Shown piece after piece: positions 39,117 to 48,202 of a stretch of DNA of 64,000 nt; positions within the stretch are counted from its first letter, which is position 1; every line of letters starts with the position of its first letter. The stretch lies in assembly GCA_002709565.1 (NCBI GenBank), contig PAPY01000021.1:62001-126000 (forward strand). Direction: 5' to 3'. The position numbers were made by a program, and so were the translations under genes. The stretch is from Legionellales bacterium. GTDB lineage: Bacteria; Pseudomonadota; Gammaproteobacteria; UBA1113. The notes beneath the pieces were generated by a model, which saw only the letters and a list, made by a program, of their open reading frames with translations, was not told where the DNA came from and did no database searches.

Positions 39117-40948
39117 TGTGTGGCATCGTTGGTGCAGTTGCGCAAAGGGATGTTGCCGAAATCTTAATGGCAGGAATACGCCGCTTAGAGTACCGTGGTT
39201 ATGACTCAGCGGGTCTTGCAACCATTGATCATGACAATACCCTTAATCGTTTACGTACGATGGGCAAAGTGCAACAGTTAGCGGATGCTTTAGCGAAGAC
39301 GCCGTTGACGGGTACTATCGGCATTTCCCATACCCGCTGGGCTACCCATGGTAAACCCAGTGAAGTGAACGCCCACCCCCACGTGTCTGGCGAAAAGGTT
39401 GCGCTGGTACACAATGGTATCATTGAAAATTTCGCCCAATTGCGCGAAGAATTAATTGCTTCAGGTTATCAACCCACGACTGAAACCGACACCGAAGTGA
39501 TTGTGCATTTGATTCATCGAGAATTGGCTGCAGGCAAGGCATTGCTGGCGGCGGTGCAAGCTGTTGTGCCACGCCTTGAAGGTGCCTATGCCCTGGCTAT
39601 CATCCATTGCGATGAACCGGACAAGTTGGTTGCTGTGCGTAGCGGTAGTCCTTTAGTGGTTGGATTGGGGATTGGCGAACATTTTGTTGCCTCCGATGCT
39701 TTAGCACTTTCACCGGTGGCGCGGCAATTTGTTTACCTTGAAGAAGGTGATATCGTCGAAGTGCAGCGAAAATCATTTACGATTTATGATGCTGCCGGTA
39801 CTCCGGTTACCCGCAAGATCTGTGAACATGAATTCAGTAGCGATACTGCCGACAAAGGCAAATACCGCCACTTCATGCAAAAAGAAATTTTTGAACAAGC
39901 CGAAGCCGTTGCTGCAACCTTAGAAGCCCGACTGGGCAAGACCAAAGTCTTAGAGCCTATCTTCGGCGAAAAGGCTCCTGCCATTTTTGATGCCATAGAC
40001 CAGGTGCAAATTGTTGCCTGTGGTACCAGTTACCATGCCGGTTGTGTAGCGCGTTACTGGCTTGAAAGTATCGCCGGTCTGCCTTGCCAAGTTGAAGTGG
40101 CCAGTGAGTATCGTTACCGGGATAAAGTGGTCCAGCCTAAGACCTTGTTTTTGACTATTTCTCAATCCGGTGAAACCGCCGACACCTTGGCAGCACTGCG
40201 CCAAGCCAAACAATTGGGTTATGGTGGTTACTTAGCGATTTGTAATGTACCCGAGAGCTCCTTGGCGCGGGAGTCTGATCTGTGTTTCATGACCCGTGCG
40301 GGGGTGGAAATCGGCGTTGCCTCCACCAAAGCCTTTACCACCCAGTTAACCGCCCTGCTATTACTGACAGTCGTGTTAGGTCGACGGCACCAATTAACCG
40401 ATGAACAAGAAGAAACCATTGTCAAACAACTTAAACATTTGCCCCATGCCATTGTCGATGCCTTAGAGTTAGATGATGCCATACAAGGCATTGCCCGGGT
40501 GTTTACCGACAAATACCATGCGCTATTTTTAGGGCGTGGCTCAGAGTATCCGATTGCCCTTGAAGGGGCGTTGAAGCTCAAGGAAATTTCTTATATCCAT
40601 GCTGAAGCCTATCCAGCAGGTGAGCTAAAACATGGCCCGTTAGCTTTGGTGGATAAGGACATGCCGGTGATTGCTGTGGCACCAAAAGACAATTTGCTCG
40701 AGAAGCTTAAATCCAATTTACAAGAAGTTCGTGCGCGCGGCGGCGAATTAATCGTTTTCGCCGACAGTAGTGCCAATATTAAGTCAGAACCTGGGATCAA
40801 TGTCCTTGAAATGCCAGATGTGGACCCGCTGATTGCGCCGGTAGTGTATACCATTCCGTTGCAATTATTGGCTTACTATGTGGCCGTCATCAAAGGTACA
40901 GACGTGGATCAACCACGGAATTTGGCAAAATCAGTCACGGTGGAATGA
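39116..40948 (+). CDS. glmS: glutamine-fructose-6-phosphate aminotransferase (isomerizing)
   Basis: First step of the hexosamine pathway: fructose-6-phosphate plus glutamine to glucosamine-6-phosphate. 610 residues. It must start at 39116 so that Cys follows Met (MCGIVGAV), because that Cys is the glutaminase nucleophile; AAGGAG lies just before. The glutaminase domain, two SIS domains ([21 protein letters not shown]) and the C-terminal [28 protein letters not shown] are complete. It overlaps glmU. No glmS ribozyme is seen. Confidence 0.98.
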   Translation: MCGIVGAVAQRDVAEILMAGIRRLEYRGYDSAGLATIDHDNTLNRLRTMGKVQQLADALAKTPLTGTIGISHTRWATHGKPSEVNAHPHVSGEKVALVHNGIIENFAQLREELIASGYQPTTETDTEVIVHLIHRELAAGKALLAAVQAVVPRLEGAYALAIIHCDEPDKLVAVRSGSPLVVGLGIGEHFVASDALALSPVARQFVYLEEGDIVEVQRKSFTIYDAAGTPVTRKICEHEFSSDTADKGKYRHFMQKEIFEQAEAVAATLEARLGKTKVLEPIFGEKAPAIFDAIDQVQIVACGTSYHAGCVARYWLESIAGLPCQVEVASEYRYRDKVVQPKTLFLTISQSGETADTLAALRQAKQLGYGGYLAICNVPESSLARESDLCFMTRAGVEIGVASTKAFTTQLTALLLLTVVLGRRHQLTDEQEETIVKQLKHLPHAIVDALELDDAIQGIARVFTDKYHALFLGRGSEYPIALEGALKLKEISYIHAEAYPAGELKHGPLALVDKDMPVIAVAPKDNLLEKLKSNLQEVRARGGELIVFADSSANIKSEPGINVLEMPDVDPLIAPVVYTIPLQLLAYYVAVIKGTDVDQPRNLAKSVTVE

Positions 40949-41556
40949 TAATGAAGCGTTTAGCACTACTGGTAGGGATGACCCTTGTGGTCATGGGATT
41001 AACGGCATGTACGCCGAAGCAGCCGGACAATCGCAAAAACATTTGTGAAGTTTTTAGGCAATATCCCAGTTGGTATTGGAATGCGAAAAAATCCCAAGAC
41101 AAATGGGGTGTGCCCATTAACGTCCAGATGGCGATTATTTATCAGGAATCCCGTTTTAATGCCAAAGCAAAACCAGAGCGCGGCAAGATCCTGTGGGTCA
41201 TTCCCTGGAAACGTCCCAGTACCGCTTATGGTTATTCCCAAGCATTGAATCAAACCTGGGATCATTACCAAAAAGAAAACGGCTACAGCAAGCGGACCAG
41301 TTTCGCTGATGCGACTAATTTTATCGGCTGGTATGGCAATATGGCCAACCGTAAGGCAGGTATTGCCAAGAATGATGCATATGCATTGTATTTGGCGTAT
41401 CATGAGGGCATTGGTGGGTACCAGCGAGGCACGTATCTCAAAAAACAATGGTTGATAAATGTCTCAAAGAAAGTACAATCTCGAGCTAACATCTATCAAG
41501 GCCAATTGAGGGCTTGCGAGAGTAAAATCAAAAAACCCTGGTGGAAATTATTTTAG
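40945..41556 (+). CDS. lysozyme-like lipoprotein (SLT-type transglycosylase fold)
   Basis: A 203-residue predicted lipoprotein: signal peptide with lipobox VMGLTAC, then a domain with [24 protein letters not shown], where ESRF is the catalytic-Glu motif of soluble lytic transglycosylases, [12 protein letters not shown] (the GxxQ block) and [11 protein letters not shown]. It probably cleaves peptidoglycan in the periplasm. The start overlaps the glmS stop (ATGA), which links cell-wall precursor supply with wall turnover. A start at 40951 is equally possible. Confidence 0.8.
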   Translation: MIMKRLALLVGMTLVVMGLTACTPKQPDNRKNICEVFRQYPSWYWNAKKSQDKWGVPINVQMAIIYQESRFNAKAKPERGKILWVIPWKRPSTAYGYSQALNQTWDHYQKENGYSKRTSFADATNFIGWYGNMANRKAGIAKNDAYALYLAYHEGIGGYQRGTYLKKQWLINVSKKVQSRANIYQGQLRACESKIKKPWWKLF

Positions 41557-41564
41557 GAGAGCAT

Positions 41565-41867
41565 ATGGCCCTTTTTCACAAACGTTCCGAGACGGAAGAT
41601 CGCATCAAGTACAGCTTCCGTTTGCTGCCCATCATTAATTACCTGTTATTATTAACATTGCTAGGCGCGGTTATTTTTCCGTTAGTGGGCTATCCAGCCT
41701 ACGCTATTCACAGTTTCTATGGATTTGTTGCAGTGCTGGTTATTTATTTGTTATGCCTCACCGGCGCCATGCGTGAAATCAACAAAGCCATGAAGACCAA
41801 AGGCGTCATGTGCTATGGCAGTAAGTTTTCGTTTCGTAACCCATTACGTATTGTTATTACTAAGTAA
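41565..41867 (+). CDS. small two-span membrane protein
   Basis: A 100-residue protein with two TM helices (LLPIINYLLLLTLLGAVIFPLVG and SFYGFVAVLVIYLLCLTGAM) and a basic C-terminus. The frame opens at 41541 inside the previous gene, but AGGAGA before the ATG at 41565 fixes the start. Family unknown. It lies in the same direction as glmS and the lipoprotein, so it is probably part of that transcript. Confidence 0.65.
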   Translation: MALFHKRSETEDRIKYSFRLLPIINYLLLLTLLGAVIFPLVGYPAYAIHSFYGFVAVLVIYLLCLTGAMREINKAMKTKGVMCYGSKFSFRNPLRIVITK

Positions 41868-41888
41868 TTATCAACCAAGGAGAGCTCC

Positions 41889-42416
41889 ATGAAAAAAATT
41901 ATTTTAACCGCATTAAGTCTTGCCCTACCCGGTCTTGCAATGGCCATGCAATGCCCGCCACCGAATGCCTTTCATCATTCTGGCAAAGGTGAACCTTGGG
42001 TGTTAGACGATGCCTTCAAAAAACAAGGCTGGCAAGATACTTCGAATACGGCACCTTCCGACAATACCCGTCGTGCAAACAATAGCGAACAAAACAATAT
42101 CCCTAACCAAAAATACGTCCATGCCTTAGTGAATTTGTATTCCGATGGGTATTGGACGGCACAATGTAGTTATTACATTGATAATAACACCACGGTCAGC
42201 GCTCTGACCCACCAGCCCTATGATGCGCAAAACGTTCCGCAGCCGGCATTTAGCTACCAAAGTGGCACGTTTATTTGTAATTTCCAGGGCAACAACGTGA
42301 CTAAGTGCCAATTCCCGATGCTTAAAACCGCTGATAACCACCCGGGCAAACAACCAGCACAGGTGAAGAAAGCACAAGCAAGTCAATCAGACCAAAATAC
42401 GCAAGCTGCGTCATAA
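41889..42416 (+). CDS. secreted hypothetical protein
   Basis: A 175-residue exported protein with a clear signal peptide (KKIILTALSLALPGLAMAM) and AAGGAGAG before the ATG. The mature domain (about residues 20-150) has four cysteines (MQCPPP, AQCSYYI, FICNFQG, TKCQFPM), and the last 25 residues are disordered and Gln/Lys-rich. The combination of YSDGYWTAQCSYY and FICNFQGN suggests a small beta protein. Its last codons contain the first palindrome of the array that controls the next gene. Confidence 0.65.
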   Translation: MKKIILTALSLALPGLAMAMQCPPPNAFHHSGKGEPWVLDDAFKKQGWQDTSNTAPSDNTRRANNSEQNNIPNQKYVHALVNLYSDGYWTAQCSYYIDNNTTVSALTHQPYDAQNVPQPAFSYQSGTFICNFQGNNVTKCQFPMLKTADNHPGKQPAQVKKAQASQSDQNTQAAS

Positions 42417-42474
42417 TCCACTACGCAAGTTGCGTAACGCAGGTTGCGTATTAACCCACTACGCAACTTGCGTA
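42398..42474. promoter_or_regulatory. array of four TACGCAA-n-TTGCGTA palindromes
   Basis: Perfect 15-bp copies lie at 42422-42436 and 42460-42474; two diverged copies are centred on 42405 and 42443. Centre spacings are 24, 14 and 24 bp, a symmetric arrangement. The first copy overlaps the final codons of the upstream gene. The array ends 56 bp before the ATPase start at 42531 and is the likely binding region of a dimeric regulator, perhaps the ATPase wHTH itself. Confidence 0.75.
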
Positions 42475-42530
42475 ATGATAACGTCATGTGCTAACCTTTC
42501 AACCATCATAACGTTGAGAGGTTGGCCAGC

Positions 42531-43664
42531 ATGGCATCGATAGAGACTTACTTTCCTACAGGCATTGTTACAGGCGATGCTTTTTGTAATCGAGAACATG
42601 AGCGAGAATATCTAGCCAAGCGCTTTCAGCAAAATGCCCATGTTGTCTTGATGTCGCCGCGCCGCTACGGCAAAAGTAGTCTTATTGCACAATTCACTGT
42701 AGAACAAAATGTGCCCTTCTCGGCAATTGACTTGCTGCCAGCAACGTCAGGCAAATATATCAAGAACGCTATCATCAATGGGGTAACTCAGTTGCTGGAT
42801 GCTATTATGCCGCGGATGAAAAAATCAAAACAACGCCTCCTAGCTCATTTTGCAAAAATGAATCCAGTGATAGAGTTATCAGCATTTGGTCAACGCATTA
42901 AATTAAATCCGGATGACAAGACCGATGAAGAAACGGTTATGAAATTATTGATGAGTCTGGACGAGGCGGCACAGGAGATGAATAAGAAAATCATTTTTGT
43001 GATGGATGAATTTCAGCAGATAGCATTGGTTGAAAATTCACACTCACTGGAAGCAAGTATTCGTCACGCAGTTGAACGCTCAAAAAATGTCTTTTATGTC
43101 TTTTCGGGGAGTAATAGAACCTTGCTTGAAGACATGTTCAATAATATGAATCGTCCTCTCTACCATCTCTGTGATGAAATCAAGTTAAATCGGATCAGTG
43201 AAGATTACTATATCCCCTTTATCAACAATGCTGCAAAGGCAACGTGGCGATCGACACTTGCTGACGACTGTTTGGCAAAGATCATGGCTTTAACGGAGTG
43301 CCATCCTTATTATGTGAATCGGCTATGTCGGAGTTTGTGGGATAGTTCGTCATTGCCCGATGTTGAGTTCGTTGAACGCACTTGGCAAACCTATATTGAA
43401 GCCCAAAAAATTGACTGGGTGGCGGATATGATTAGTCAACTGAGCATTAATCAGAAAAAAATACTCGTACATTTAGCCAAAAATCCAAATATACAAATTC
43501 AAAGCAAGCGCGTTGCTAACAAAGTGGGTATGGTAGGATCAAGCATACAGCGAACGGTGGAGATATTGCTTAGAGGTGATTTGATCTATAAAGATAATAA
43601 TGGAAATTATCGCGTACTAAATCCCGTTATCAAAGCAATTCTTGCAAATGACAAGTACTCCTAG
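42531..43664 (+). CDS. stand-alone AAA ATPase (ATPase_2-like) with C-terminal wHTH
   Basis: A 377-residue paralogue of the ATPase at 33717. Walker A SPRRYGKSSLIAQF, Walker B KIIFVMDEFQQI, sensor-1 YVFSGSNRTLLEDM, ALTECHPYYVNRLCRSLW, and a winged helix (SINQKKILVHLAKN ... SSIQRTVEILLRGDLI) ending YRVLNPVIKAIL. The frame opens with TTG at 42522, but GAGAGG favours the ATG at 42531. It has its own palindrome array with sequence unlike the other copy. It meets mvaD convergently. Confidence 0.85.
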   Translation: MASIETYFPTGIVTGDAFCNREHEREYLAKRFQQNAHVVLMSPRRYGKSSLIAQFTVEQNVPFSAIDLLPATSGKYIKNAIINGVTQLLDAIMPRMKKSKQRLLAHFAKMNPVIELSAFGQRIKLNPDDKTDEETVMKLLMSLDEAAQEMNKKIIFVMDEFQQIALVENSHSLEASIRHAVERSKNVFYVFSGSNRTLLEDMFNNMNRPLYHLCDEIKLNRISEDYYIPFINNAAKATWRSTLADDCLAKIMALTECHPYYVNRLCRSLWDSSSLPDVEFVERTWQTYIEAQKIDWVADMISQLSINQKKILVHLAKNPNIQIQSKRVANKVGMVGSSIQRTVEILLRGDLIYKDNNGNYRVLNPVIKAILANDKYS

Positions 43665-44656
43665 AGAAACGGCGCAATAATATCGATATTCGGAAAAGCT
43701 TCTAAGACTTTGGCCGAGTCCTTTTCGAGGAAGAGTAATTTCAAATTTGGTCCGGCATCTTCGGTGAAATAAATCTCAAAACCTTCTTCCCTCAGTGCCC
43801 AAATTTTCTCAATCATGGCAATGGTTTCGGCCTTGGCATAGATAATAGGTGGCCAGGCAGCAAGCATGGTACCGTGCATGGCAAGCGCATTGGACTCTGC
43901 TGTACGACCCAATAACGAGAAATCTTTATCTTTAATGGCGCGCAGTAAGTCTTTCAGATCGCTATTGAGTTTTTTTGGCCAAGCGGTGTAGAGTTTTGAT
44001 GTTTCAACGGTGCGCTCCATGGCTTCACGGGATGGGACTAATTTGTGATCTTCCGAGATAATCAATAACGCAATCCGCAGTTCTTTCCAGGTTTGTTTGA
44101 TGGGTTCAGCAAAACTGTCCATGCCGTCTTCTTTGTAGCCGGCATGCCATTTCACAAAACCTTGCCAAATGGAACGACTGGCACTGCCACTGCCGATGCG
44201 GGCGAGGATGGATAATTGTTTGTTGCTTAAACCCCAGCCGTATAAACTCTCCAAGGACTTGATCAATGCTGCAAAACCACTGGCAGATGAGGCGACTCCG
44301 GCAGCAATGGGGATATTACTGGTGGTGTCAACGCGATAAAAACGGTCTTTGTTGTCACGGAACAGATCTAAATAAGCGATAGTCTTGCTCGCAAAAATAC
44401 TTTCGGCAGAAATAAGCTGGTTATTGAGATAAATTTCATCGGCACCATTATCATGGACAGCAATCTTGGTATGAGTGCCGCGATCAGCTAAAGAAATGGA
44501 TAAACTCGGTGTCACGGGGAGGTGTAACTCTGGATCCCGTTTGCCCCAATATTTCGCTAAGGCAATATTGCTGGGAGCAAAGGCATCGCCTTCGCCATTG
44601 GCTGGTTCAGATACTTTATCCTTGAGTATGGCATTCACCACATCCTGTTTATTCAC
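43661..44656 (-). CDS. mvaD: diphosphomevalonate decarboxylase
   Basis: ATP-dependent decarboxylation of mevalonate-5-diphosphate to isopentenyl diphosphate, the last step of the mevalonate route. 331 residues, with APSNIALAKYWGKRD, the phosphate-binding ASSASGFAAL, GSGSASRSIWQGFVKWH and FTEDAGPNLKLL, all diagnostic. Its start overlaps the end of the upstream GHMP kinase, so it closes the four-gene mevalonate operon. Confidence 0.96.
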   Translation of the reverse strand: MNKQDVVNAILKDKVSEPANGEGDAFAPSNIALAKYWGKRDPELHLPVTPSLSISLADRGTHTKIAVHDNGADEIYLNNQLISAESIFASKTIAYLDLFRDNKDRFYRVDTTSNIPIAAGVASSASGFAALIKSLESLYGWGLSNKQLSILARIGSGSASRSIWQGFVKWHAGYKEDGMDSFAEPIKQTWKELRIALLIISEDHKLVPSREAMERTVETSKLYTAWPKKLNSDLKDLLRAIKDKDFSLLGRTAESNALAMHGTMLAAWPPIIYAKAETIAMIEKIWALREEGFEIYFTEDAGPNLKLLFLEKDSAKVLEAFPNIDIIAPFL

Positions 44657-45587
44657 AGACTAAGCCCTCTTTTGCGATAGTCACGGGAATGACTTTTGCC
44701 CCGGGGATATCTGCAAACACGGCGTCATCTGGTGTCACTCCACAGGCAACCACACAATCCCCAAGACCTGAACCTGAAATTTTAGCACCATGAATGCCGT
44801 CTATGCCAGCAAGGCGTTGGATAATAGCTTCAAGCGTTGGGTCGCTCACCCCTAATTGCTGCTGGAAGCGGAAATGTCTATCCATCTCCTGGCCCAAGGC
44901 CGGCCAATCTTGGGCACTAAGATACGTGTGTGCATTTTGCACCCCTGTGCCAATATCGTCATAAAGTTGGGTGAATTTATCCGGTTCATTCGCGGCTGCG
45001 GTTGCAACGGTGTTGACCACATCAACTGTTGGGGTTTTGTAACCACAATAAATGAGGCTCACAGGCATATCAACGCTTAGTGGCTCAATGTCAGGTGGCG
45101 TATAAGCGACAATACCGCCAAATACACTGGCAGCAACATCAGCACCGGAACCTAAGCCTTGGACTTTTTGGATAATATGTAAGCCGAGCTTGTAGATAGC
45201 GACTTTGTCAAAACCCAGCTCTAACCAATGATTGAGTACCCCGATGCAAGCCACCGTCACCGCTGCAGAGGAACCTAAGCCAACCGTGTGAGGGAATTCA
45301 GAGGTAATCCTCAGATCACAGCCGCTGGGGAGGAGGTTTTGACAAAACAATAGCGCCTCGATGACAAATTGGAATGGCGGTTGTGCGTCTAAGTCATCAA
45401 TGGTTGTGGTTAACTGGCCAAGCTCACCCGCATCAATATGAATGTTCCCATCGTCTCGAGGAGTCAGGGTAACCTGTATACGGGTATTGGCAGCGGCGAC
45501 GATGGCAGGTTTACCCTGTAATACCCCATGTTCACCAAACAGCATGAAACTCCCCGGTGCTGAGGCTTTATGCTGCATGTAAGCCAA
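44649..45587 (-). CDS. GHMP kinase of the mevalonate operon, candidate phosphomevalonate kinase
   Basis: A 312-residue GHMP kinase: APGSFMLFGEHGVLQGKPAIVAA at the N-terminus, the ATP loop HTVGLGSSAAVTVA and the C-terminal KISGSGLGDCVVA. By sequence it looks like a second mevalonate kinase, but its position between the mevalonate kinase and mvaD is where phosphomevalonate kinase is needed, and no other candidate is present in the operon. Which of the two kinases does which step is not decided by sequence. The start at 45587 or the ATG at 45578 overlaps the preceding gene. Confidence 0.8.
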   Translation of the reverse strand: MAYMQHKASAPGSFMLFGEHGVLQGKPAIVAAANTRIQVTLTPRDDGNIHIDAGELGQLTTTIDDLDAQPPFQFVIEALLFCQNLLPSGCDLRITSEFPHTVGLGSSAAVTVACIGVLNHWLELGFDKVAIYKLGLHIIQKVQGLGSGADVAASVFGGIVAYTPPDIEPLSVDMPVSLIYCGYKTPTVDVVNTVATAAANEPDKFTQLYDDIGTGVQNAHTYLSAQDWPALGQEMDRHFRFQQQLGVSDPTLEAIIQRLAGIDGIHGAKISGSGLGDCVVACGVTPDDAVFADIPGAKVIPVTIAKEGLVCE

Positions 45588-46572
45588 GGGTTACTCCTTG
45601 TATGGCTTCGGCGGTGAAACCGTGACGTTGGCAAAGGGCTTTAGGATCAAAATCTGCAAGGATAACCACAGCACCGGCAGCATCACCGGTAATACTGCCA
45701 GCACCACAGACTTTGGCGGCCCCGCCTTGGCGTTCTAACTCACTGATTAAGGTCTCAACCCGACGAGGTACGACCCCAATCTCTGTCAATAAGCGGTGAT
45801 TCTCGCGGAAAGCGCGGCGCATGTCTGTAACATCTTGTGCTTGTAAAGCATTGTCAAAGCTCTGAGTGACTGCGGCAAAATCATCCGCTAATGCGGTGCG
45901 TTTAAAGAAACTCTCCGTATGGCTGACACATTCGCCAGTGCTGGCGGCGGGTTTGCCGGTATTTACCAAATACATCGGTGTATCGGGAACGTCGCGGCTG
46001 GCAACCTCACCATCACAATAATACAAACAACCACCACGGTAGGAGACTTTGAGATCCAATCCACTGGAACGACCGTGTTGCATATTCTCAGCTTCAAGGG
46101 CGTAATTAAAATACTGTTCTTCTTCCATTTCGAGGTGAAGATGCTGACTCACGGCATGGATGACACTCAAGATCATCGCTGCGGATGAGCCCATGCCACA
46201 ACCTAAAGGAATATCCGACTCGGTTTTGATTTTGAAACCACTGTCAGTACTTTGGTTAATACTGTCTAAGAAGCGTGAGATGGCAAATTGTGATAACTCA
46301 AAGGGCTTTTTGAGTACATCCCGTATCCCCTGCTCGCCGCGCAGGAACTTTTGGTAATCGTCTTTGAGGCGGCGTTTTAATTCTTTGAGGGCCGAAATGG
46401 TATGGGATTTGTGGTAGCTGATATTCAACAAATCAAATGAAATTCGCGACGAGGCGTCCGGCACAATGTGCGCTTTCGCATAACGGTTAATGGCCATGGC
46501 AACAGCAGGTTTGCCATGCACGACTGCATGTTCACCGGAGAGAATGATTTTGCCGGGGGCGAGGGCTGTCAT
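45568..46572 (-). CDS. mvk: mevalonate kinase
   Basis: GHMP-fold kinase making mevalonate-5-phosphate. 334 residues with the signature APGKIILSGEHAVVHGKPAVAMAIN, the ATP loop IPLGCGMGSSAAMILS with the Glu-containing segment ALEAENMQHGRSSGLDLKVS (catalytic Asp in GLD), and KVCGAGSITGDAAGAVV near the C-terminus. Overlaps HMG-CoA reductase upstream by four bases. Confidence 0.92.
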   Translation of the reverse strand: MTALAPGKIILSGEHAVVHGKPAVAMAINRYAKAHIVPDASSRISFDLLNISYHKSHTISALKELKRRLKDDYQKFLRGEQGIRDVLKKPFELSQFAISRFLDSINQSTDSGFKIKTESDIPLGCGMGSSAAMILSVIHAVSQHLHLEMEEEQYFNYALEAENMQHGRSSGLDLKVSYRGGCLYYCDGEVASRDVPDTPMYLVNTGKPAASTGECVSHTESFFKRTALADDFAAVTQSFDNALQAQDVTDMRRAFRENHRLLTEIGVVPRRVETLISELERQGGAAKVCGAGSITGDAAGAVVILADFDPKALCQRHGFTAEAIQGVTLGLHAA

Positions 46573-47612
46573 TTAGAGGCCTCGGTTTTTTGTCGTTCAA
46601 AATCCACATGGGCACGCATCAATTCACCGGGATTGGTTTGCGCAGCCATCAAGGATAACTCACCACACAATATAGTCGCACCACAAATGATGGCTAAGCG
46701 CCGGGCATTCATGCCAGGGTCGCGGGGTTCCATACAACCAAGTGTTGCTAAGTTGTGTTGGACAAAATCCAAGTCTTTACCCGCACCTACCGTACCGACA
46801 ATGATGTTCGGTACCGTGACTGAGAAATACAAGTCCTCACCCCGAAGCTCGGCATGAACAAAGCCCTGGGAGCCTTCAACAATATTCGCCGCATCTTGAC
46901 CGGTGGCGAGATAAAAACCCAATAACAAATTAGCAAAGTGAGCATTGGCGCTGCGCAGGCCACCGGCAATCATGGTGCCGATAAGATTTTTTTTGATGTT
47001 CAAGTCGACGATTTTTTCGGGGGTGGTTTTGAGGGTAGCAAGACATACCTCACGCGAAATAACGATTTCACTGACGACATTCTTGCCGCGCCCTAAGATC
47101 CCATTCACCGCTGAGACTTTTTTGTCGACACAAAAGTTACCGGAGATGGAGACATAACGCAGTTGGGAATATTGTCCTGCGAGCCATGCCATTAATTGAT
47201 CGGCAGCCTGGGTCACCATGTTGTGGCCCGACGCGTCACCGGTAAAGAATTCAAAACGCAGGTATAAGAGATTCCCCACCACTTGGCTGTTGAGATCTTT
47301 CAGGCGAGCAAAACGGCTGGTATCCGCCACCACATCGCAGAGTTCCTTGAAGCGGTTACGCAGACTGATAAGCACTTCGTTACAGGCCACCACGGAATCG
47401 GTCTCAAACACCACCGAGCGGGTCATACGCTCATCGATGATAGTCGTCGTAATACCACCACATTGACGGGAGACTTTGGCACCGCGGTTGGTAGAGGGCC
47501 AGAGTGGCGATTCATAGGTCGCCAAGGGCACCATCACCTCGGCATCCACTTCAGGGCCGGTGATTTTGACCGGGCCGATACTTTGCATCGGGATCTGGGC
47601 GTGAGTTGTCAT
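46569..47612 (-). CDS. mvaA: HMG-CoA reductase, short class I-like form
   Basis: Reduces HMG-CoA to mevalonate, the committed step. 347 residues, shorter than the usual catalytic domain of about 400 or more, but with all four catalytic elements: Glu in VPLATYESPLWPSTNRG, Lys in NFCVDKKVSAVNG, Asp in LATGQDAANIVEGSQ and a C-terminal His in LMRAHVDFER. The HMG-binding GDASGHNMVTQAAD is also present. The N-terminal TM anchor and linker of eukaryotic enzymes are absent. First gene of the operon, divergent from idi. Confidence 0.93.
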   Translation of the reverse strand: MTTHAQIPMQSIGPVKITGPEVDAEVMVPLATYESPLWPSTNRGAKVSRQCGGITTTIIDERMTRSVVFETDSVVACNEVLISLRNRFKELCDVVADTSRFARLKDLNSQVVGNLLYLRFEFFTGDASGHNMVTQAADQLMAWLAGQYSQLRYVSISGNFCVDKKVSAVNGILGRGKNVVSEIVISREVCLATLKTTPEKIVDLNIKKNLIGTMIAGGLRSANAHFANLLLGFYLATGQDAANIVEGSQGFVHAELRGEDLYFSVTVPNIIVGTVGAGKDLDFVQHNLATLGCMEPRDPGMNARRLAIICGATILCGELSLMAAQTNPGELMRAHVDFERQKTEASK

Positions 47613-47690
47613 GACGCAGCACCTTGTTGTAAAAAAATTGCGCGTATTGTATCATCCTTCGCAATCAGAATGTAGAGCAAAGTCACGATT

Positions 47691-48200
47691 ATGGAACAGG
47701 TTATTTTAGTCGATGAGCAAGACCAACCCATTGGTCTGGAAGAAAAGCAAAAAGCCCATGAACTCGCCCTCCTGCACCGGGCTTTTTCGGTGTTCTTGTT
47801 CCGTGAGGTAGACGGCGAACGCCAAGTATTGTTGCAACAACGGGCCCAGGATAAATACCACTGTGGTGGGCTGTGGACCAATACTTGTTGTAGTCACCCC
47901 AGAGAGGGCGAAACCGTCCAAGCAGCGGCAACTCGACGCCTCCGGGAAGAAATGGGCATCACAGCTCAGTTGCAGGCCAAAGGCCATTTTATCTATCAAG
48001 CCCAGTTCGACAACGGCTTAACCGAACATGAGTTAGACCATGTGTTGGTGGGTGAGTTTAACGGTCCCGTGGTGTCAAATCCTACGGAGGTCGCTGCTAC
48101 CCGTTGGCTGGGTGTGGTTGCTTTACAAAAAGACATGCTAGCGCAGCCGAATATTTATACACCGTGGTTAGCACAAGCTTTGGAATTAGCGCTAGCGTAG
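47691..48200 (+). CDS. idi: isopentenyl-diphosphate delta-isomerase, type I
   Basis: Nudix-fold enzyme interconverting IPP and DMAPP. 169 residues; the catalytic Cys is in WTNTCCSHPREGE, the metal-binding Glu pair is in TEHELDHVLVGEF, and the Nudix-like block ATRRLREEMGI is present. It is required because the mevalonate route yields only IPP. It reads away from the mevalonate operon and shares its upstream region; its stop lies two bases from the convergent 1154-aa gene. Confidence 0.96.
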   Translation: MEQVILVDEQDQPIGLEEKQKAHELALLHRAFSVFLFREVDGERQVLLQQRAQDKYHCGGLWTNTCCSHPREGETVQAAATRRLREEMGITAQLQAKGHFIYQAQFDNGLTEHELDHVLVGEFNGPVVSNPTEVAATRWLGVVALQKDMLAQPNIYTPWLAQALELALA

Positions 48201-48202
48201 GT

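Noticed and set aside
47283-47675. 130-codon frame antisense to HMG-CoA reductase
   Set aside because: It is His/Arg-rich shadow coding of a clearly recognised enzyme gene.
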